Origin: Planctomycetota bacterium
GTDB taxonomy: Bacteria > Planctomycetota > UBA8108 > UBA1146
Direction: 5' to 3'
Assembly: GCA_002691835.1 (NCBI GenBank)
Contig: NZJA01000051.1
Location: 1 to 10,645, forward strand
DNA length: 10,645 nt
The translations under genes and the position numbers were made by a program. The stretch's first letter is position 1. The number at the start of each line of letters is the position of its first letter. Shown here in pieces: positions 7,946 through 10,645 of the stretch. Below the pieces are notes generated by a model that was not told the origin of the DNA, searched no databases, and worked only from the letters and a program-made list of their open reading frames with translations.

Positions 7946-7986
7946 AAAAAATCGCCCCCGGGGGTTAACCCCGGGGGCGATTTTTT
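7946..7986. terminator. Strong bidirectional intrinsic terminator
   Basis: A perfect 13-bp GC-rich stem (ATCGCCCCCGGGG at 7951-7963 pairing with 7969-7981) encloses a five-base GTTAA loop. It is flanked by six A's (7945-7950) on the left and six T's (7981-7986) on the right, five of which extend the pairing. Read on either strand it gives a stable hairpin followed by a U-run. It lies 22 bases after the stop of the plus-strand mosaic gene and 32 bases beyond the stop of the minus-strand gene ending at 8019, so it fits termination of both convergent transcripts. Confidence 0.95.
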
Positions 7987-8018
7987 CATGCTTCATCCGG
8001 TCTGTCTTTCAATGGCCC

Positions 8019-9281
8019 TCAAGGCAAAGCTTTTAGAAGCCTTCCCAGCCCAAGGACGAGAAGCGCTCCTAATATCGCTCCAAGAATCATCTCTCTCGCA
8101 CCTGCTGAACCGGCTTGAGGATCAGTGTATGCCTCTTCAGTCCCCTGCATTTCAGAACTCTTGGCAACTTGGGTGACCGTTTTCGCAGGGGTATTTCTTA
8201 CGAATGGAGAAGGCTCCCCTATCGGCATTTTGCCCCTGCGACTCTCGCTACCGGAAGCTCTCGCTTCAGAAGCTGGTTCACGGTAACCCGCCGGAGCGAT
8301 GGCCACTTCTTCAACTGAGGCGGAAACTCTCTCCAACGAAGGGGAGGACTTTATCCTCTCTTCAGTGGCGATTAGCTTCGTTTTCTTGGGGACATCGATC
8401 TTGGCGACATCGTTCTTGGGCATATCGACACGAGGCTCACCCAAGGAAATCAAACCATCCGAGCATGCCATTTTGAGAGATTCCAGTTCGCCAATGTTTT
8501 CTTCACACCGAAGTAATCGCTGACGGATTCGGTCAATAATCTCAGGTAAATCTCGCACTCTCAAATGCCCCTGCTGTGCTTGCTCTTGAGTCCGTATGAT
8601 TTCCTTCATTCGAGAAGCCAATCTCTTTTTCAGAGACTCAGCATTTTCGACGATCGAATGGGATTCACTCTTCAGTGCATGGAAAACTCTGGGCTTGGAA
8701 TCACTTTCCTCTGCCCAGAATCTCAATCGACCGACGAATCCCTGCCCCGAAGAAAGAACCAGGTCGTTTCTGTCCTGCATTTCTTTCACTTGATGGGCGA
8801 AATCCGTGAGGAGATCTCGATAACCTGACAAACTCAGATTTGAGGGGATCTCTTCCGTCAAAGTCTCAGATCCGGAATCGCCTGCTGAAGAAACCCCGTC
8901 GGAGGGGGTCCGCTCCTTTTGCTTCTTTGCTTGAGCCTTCAGCCTTCTTTCCTGACGATCGCGTTCTCGAAGCCGGATCAATTCCTGCCGTTGTTGGAGA
9001 ATCTCCTCTGAAGCGGAGATTCCCAAGGGTTGAGAGAAGATCAGATCCTCAGACGGGATTTTGACCGAGTAGTAGGAGGCCAACTTCTGATTGAACAGGC
9101 GTAATCGATACTGCTCATCCTCAAGGGTGATTTCGGCAACATCCTGCTTCTCGTTTCCAAAGAGGCGAAAACGAACAGATTCCAGCATCACGGGTCCCGA
9201 ACTCTGCGGAGAAGCGGCATTTGCCAAATCTGCACCGCTCAAGCAGGCAAGACTCCATAAAATCACCAAGTTAAAGCGCAT
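8019..9281 (-). CDS. Exported charged helical protein with C-terminal membrane anchor, function unknown
   Basis: I do not recognise the family. The 420-residue product has a signal peptide (VILWSLACLSG core, likely cleavage near ANA-A at about 22). A short, probably beta-rich, N-terminal region follows (about 30-80). Residues about 91-124 are a very charged helix rich in Glu, Arg, Lys and Gln, likely coiled coil. A second mostly helical region spans about 150-275. The rest is a low-complexity, Ser/Pro/Ala/Glu-rich linker (about 280-395) holding three tandem pentapeptides at 285-299. The C-terminus is one membrane helix, about 397-413 (MILGAILGALLVLGLG), with a GxxxG pattern at 401-405, then a basic tail RLLKALP. 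With the signal peptide this predicts a type I topology: bulk outside the cytoplasm, a few residues inside. ATG at 9281 has GGGAG about eleven bases upstream. The gene converges on the 4519-7923 gene and diverges from cutA. Role unknown; an envelope or cell-surface scaffold is plausible. Confidence 0.8.
   Translation of the reverse strand: MRFNLVILWSLACLSGADLANAASPQSSGPVMLESVRFRLFGNEKQDVAEITLEDEQYRLRLFNQKLASYYSVKIPSEDLIFSQPLGISASEEILQQRQELIRLRERDRQERRLKAQAKKQKERTPSDGVSSAGDSGSETLTEEIPSNLSLSGYRDLLTDFAHQVKEMQDRNDLVLSSGQGFVGRLRFWAEESDSKPRVFHALKSESHSIVENAESLKKRLASRMKEIIRTQEQAQQGHLRVRDLPEIIDRIRQRLLRCEENIGELESLKMACSDGLISLGEPRVDMPKNDVAKIDVPKKTKLIATEERIKSSPSLERVSASVEEVAIAPAGYREPASEARASGSESRRGKMPIGEPSPFVRNTPAKTVTQVAKSSEMQGTEEAYTDPQAGSAGAREMILGAILGALLVLGLGRLLKALP
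8385..8429. repeat. 15-bp tandem repeat, three units, coding for [VNI]-D-[VM]-[PA]-K
   Basis: Three contiguous 15-base units, CTTGGGGACATCGAT (8385-8399), CTTGGCGACATCGTT (8400-8414) and CTTGGGCATATCGAC (8415-8429), lie inside the minus-strand gene. They encode VDMPK, NDVAK and IDVPK, residues 285-299 of the exported protein, at the start of its low-complexity linker. The repeat is in frame, so gain or loss of a unit would alter linker length without breaking the gene. Confidence 0.85.
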
Positions 9282-9460
9282 CAGGCTAGGATCTCCCAGA
9301 GTTCCGGATTCAAGGCTCCAGAACCCTTATTTTTCCCCGACTCATTTCTTTCGATTAACGATCTTACTTCATAGCCAACTTCATTTCCTTAACGTTTCCG
9401 GGCTTCAGAAGCATGATAATATTCAACCGTTCCCCTTGGCCCTGAGGAATCGAGTTTCAG
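9282..9460. promoter_or_regulatory. Divergent intergenic region upstream of cutA-moeA
   Basis: 179 bases between the divergent 8019-9281 gene and cutA, expected to hold promoters for both. On the plus strand, GATAAT at 9415-9420 (preceded by CAT, in the context TGATAATATT) is a five-of-six match to a -10 hexamer, and is placed suitably for a transcript starting about 30 bases before the cutA start. No good -35 lies 16-18 bases upstream. No riboswitch-like structure (for example a molybdenum cofactor motif) was recognised. Confidence 0.35.
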
Positions 9461-9775
9461 GTGATTCGCCTTTTCATGGTTTCCCACCCTGTTGAAAACG
9501 CAGACAAACTGGCCCGAAGTCTGGTGAGTAAAAGCCTTGCGGCTTGTGTACACATCCTTCCAAAGGGTACTTCTGTGTATTCATGGAACGGGAATCTTTG
9601 TGAAGAGGAGGAAGTTCTTTTGCTCGTCAAAACGGCTGCAGAGCCAAACTTGCTGACCTCTGAAATATTGGAAGCTCATCCACATGATTGCCCTGAAATT
9701 ATTGGGCTCGATATCAGTACAGGTCATCAGGATTACCTCGATTGGATTCTGAAATCGACGAAAGGGACCCCTTGA
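9461..9775 (+). CDS. cutA: Divalent-cation tolerance protein CutA
   Basis: A 104-residue protein of standard CutA1 length. The family forms small, very stable trimers with a ferredoxin-like fold. It was named from copper-tolerance genetics in Escherichia coli, but its exact biochemical role is unsettled. Family landmarks in order are an N-terminal beta strand IRLFMVSHP, ADKLARSLVSKSLAACVHI (residues 14-32), VYSWNGNLCEEEEVLLLVKT (39-58), HPHDCPEII (73-81, usually HPYxxPEI) and YLDWI (92-96). Cys29, Cys47 and Cys77 and His73 and His75 are potential metal ligands, though this is not shown. The start is GTG at 9461: an in-frame stop lies at 9443-9445, and the first beta strand would be lost from the next ATG (9476). 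A GAGGA at 9444-9448 gives a long twelve-base spacing, so translation may be modest. The stop overlaps the moeA start, implying co-transcription. Confidence 0.93.
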   Translation: MIRLFMVSHPVENADKLARSLVSKSLAACVHILPKGTSVYSWNGNLCEEEEVLLLVKTAAEPNLLTSEILEAHPHDCPEIIGLDISTGHQDYLDWILKSTKGTP

Positions 9776-10645
9776 TCTCTTTAGAAGACGTCCGGCGTAA
9801 TATTCTTGAAAGGATTTCGGTCCTACCGGCAGAAGAAGTCGACCTTGCTGATGCGAGTGGACGAACTCTCGCCTCCAGCGTGACCTCCGCGGATGCTATT
9901 CCCCCATTTGACAACACGGCTATGGACGGTTTTGTCGTTCGCTATGAAGATCTCGCCGAAGCAAATGAGAATCAGCCGGTCACTCTTCCTGTCACAGGAA
10001 TTATCGAAGCAGGAATGCCTGGCGATCAACCTCTCGGGTCAGGCGAGGCAATGCGTATCTACACCGGGGCCGTCATTCCCCCGGGTGGAACAGCCGTCAT
10101 TCCTTTCGAGATCTGTGAACAAAATGGCAGGGATTCCGTGACTTTTGTGAAACCCGCAAAGTCCGGCCAACACATTCGTAGACAAGGAGAGGATGTCGCA
10201 AAGGGTGGAGAGGTTCTTAAAGAAGGCACTCGCTTGAGCCCGGCAGCGATCGGACTCCTCGCCAGTGTTGGAGCAAGCAGAGTCTCGGTCTATCGCAGAC
10301 CTCGAGTCGCTGTCCACTCCAGTGGAAATGAGCTGGTGCCCATCGAATCCGCACTCTCACCGGGAAAAATCCGCAACTCCAACCTCTACTCTCTCTGTGC
10401 CAGAATTCAGAGCTGGGGAGGAATCCCCATCCCAAGACCGGTTCTCAGCGACGATATCGAATCGATTCGCAAAGGCATCGCTGACACATTGGCAGAGAGT
10501 CCAGATGCAATCCTGACCACCGGTGGGATCAGCGCAGGAGATCTGGACTATATCCGCGAAGTTGCCCGAGAAATGGGTGAGGACGTCCACATCCGCAAGG
10601 TCGCCATGAAACCCGGGAAACCTCTGGTCGATGGAACCATCGGAG
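9772..10645 (+). CDS. moeA: Molybdopterin molybdenumtransferase MoeA, partial (3' end off the right edge)
   Basis: 291 codons are visible and the frame is open to the edge; MoeA is usually about 400 residues. The enzyme inserts molybdate into adenylylated molybdopterin, the last common step of molybdenum cofactor synthesis, in the cytoplasm. The N-terminus ISLEDVRRNILERI aligns with typical MoeA starts. PPFDNTAMDGF (residues 44-54, with D47 and D52) is the family hallmark. RRQGEDV includes D141, in the conserved R-x-x-GED region. SSGNELVP opens the molybdopterin-binding domain from about residue 178, followed by TTGGISAGDLDY (249-260) and MKPGKP (279-284). The most likely start is TTG at 9772, which shares TTGA with the cutA stop. 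AAGGG at 9762-9766 gives a five-base spacing. An in-frame TTG at 9742 is possible but would add residues the family lacks. The TTGA overlap suggests translational coupling to cutA. Confidence 0.95.
   Translation, partial: MISLEDVRRNILERISVLPAEEVDLADASGRTLASSVTSADAIPPFDNTAMDGFVVRYEDLAEANENQPVTLPVTGIIEAGMPGDQPLGSGEAMRIYTGAVIPPGGTAVIPFEICEQNGRDSVTFVKPAKSGQHIRRQGEDVAKGGEVLKEGTRLSPAAIGLLASVGASRVSVYRRPRVAVHSSGNELVPIESALSPGKIRNSNLYSLCARIQSWGGIPIPRPVLSDDIESIRKGIADTLAESPDAILTTGGISAGDLDYIREVAREMGEDVHIRKVAMKPGKPLVDGTIG

Noticed and set aside
7814..8176. Plus-strand open frame of 120 codons
   Set aside because: It reads through the terminator hairpin and lies out of frame with the mosaic gene and antisense to the 8019-9281 gene.
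9234..9260. Possible lipoprotein signal (LAC at residues 11-13 of the 420-residue protein)
   Set aside because: The -3 position would be Ser and the hydrophobic core before Cys13 is too short. A conventional cleavage at ANA-A fits better.

Overview
The window reads as chromosomal DNA of a planctomycete-like bacterium (Planctomycetota, probably marine). Two things suggest this. One is a long exported protein made of repeated Asp-Cys-Asn-x-Asn-Gly units. The other is an exported multidomain protein ending in paired dockerin-like motifs (RGDVNNDGG...VADAIFLL). Both are typical of the large secretomes of that phylum. The assignment is inference from protein style; no rRNA or other phylogenetic marker was analysed. 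Non-ATG starts are common here (mutS GTG, cutA GTG, moeA TTG).

Layout, left to right. 1-775 (minus) is the 5' part of a secreted calcium-loop repeat protein that runs off the left edge. 776-1654 is an AT-richer non-coding stretch with a few small hairpins. 1655-4276 (minus) is a complete mutS. 4277-4518 is a divergent intergenic region. 4519-7923 (plus) is a 1134-residue secreted mosaic protein: three P-domain-like modules, four fibronectin-III-like modules, a region resembling class I amidotransferase-like secreted domains, and two dockerin-like motifs. A strong bidirectional terminator at 7946-7986 separates it from a convergent gene at 8019-9281 (minus). That gene encodes an exported, charged, helical protein with one C-terminal membrane helix and a 15-bp tandem repeat. 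After another divergent gap come cutA (9461-9775, plus) and moeA (9772 to the right edge, plus), overlapping by four bases.

Functionally the window is a mix: DNA mismatch repair (MutS), molybdenum cofactor insertion with a small metal-tolerance-family protein (MoeA, CutA), and three envelope or secreted proteins of unknown role. I do not see an integrated defence or metabolic system. There is no CRISPR array, insertion sequence, tRNA or rRNA that I can support. The most unusual material is the domain architecture of the 4519-7923 protein and the two calcium-loop-rich secreted proteins flanking mutS.
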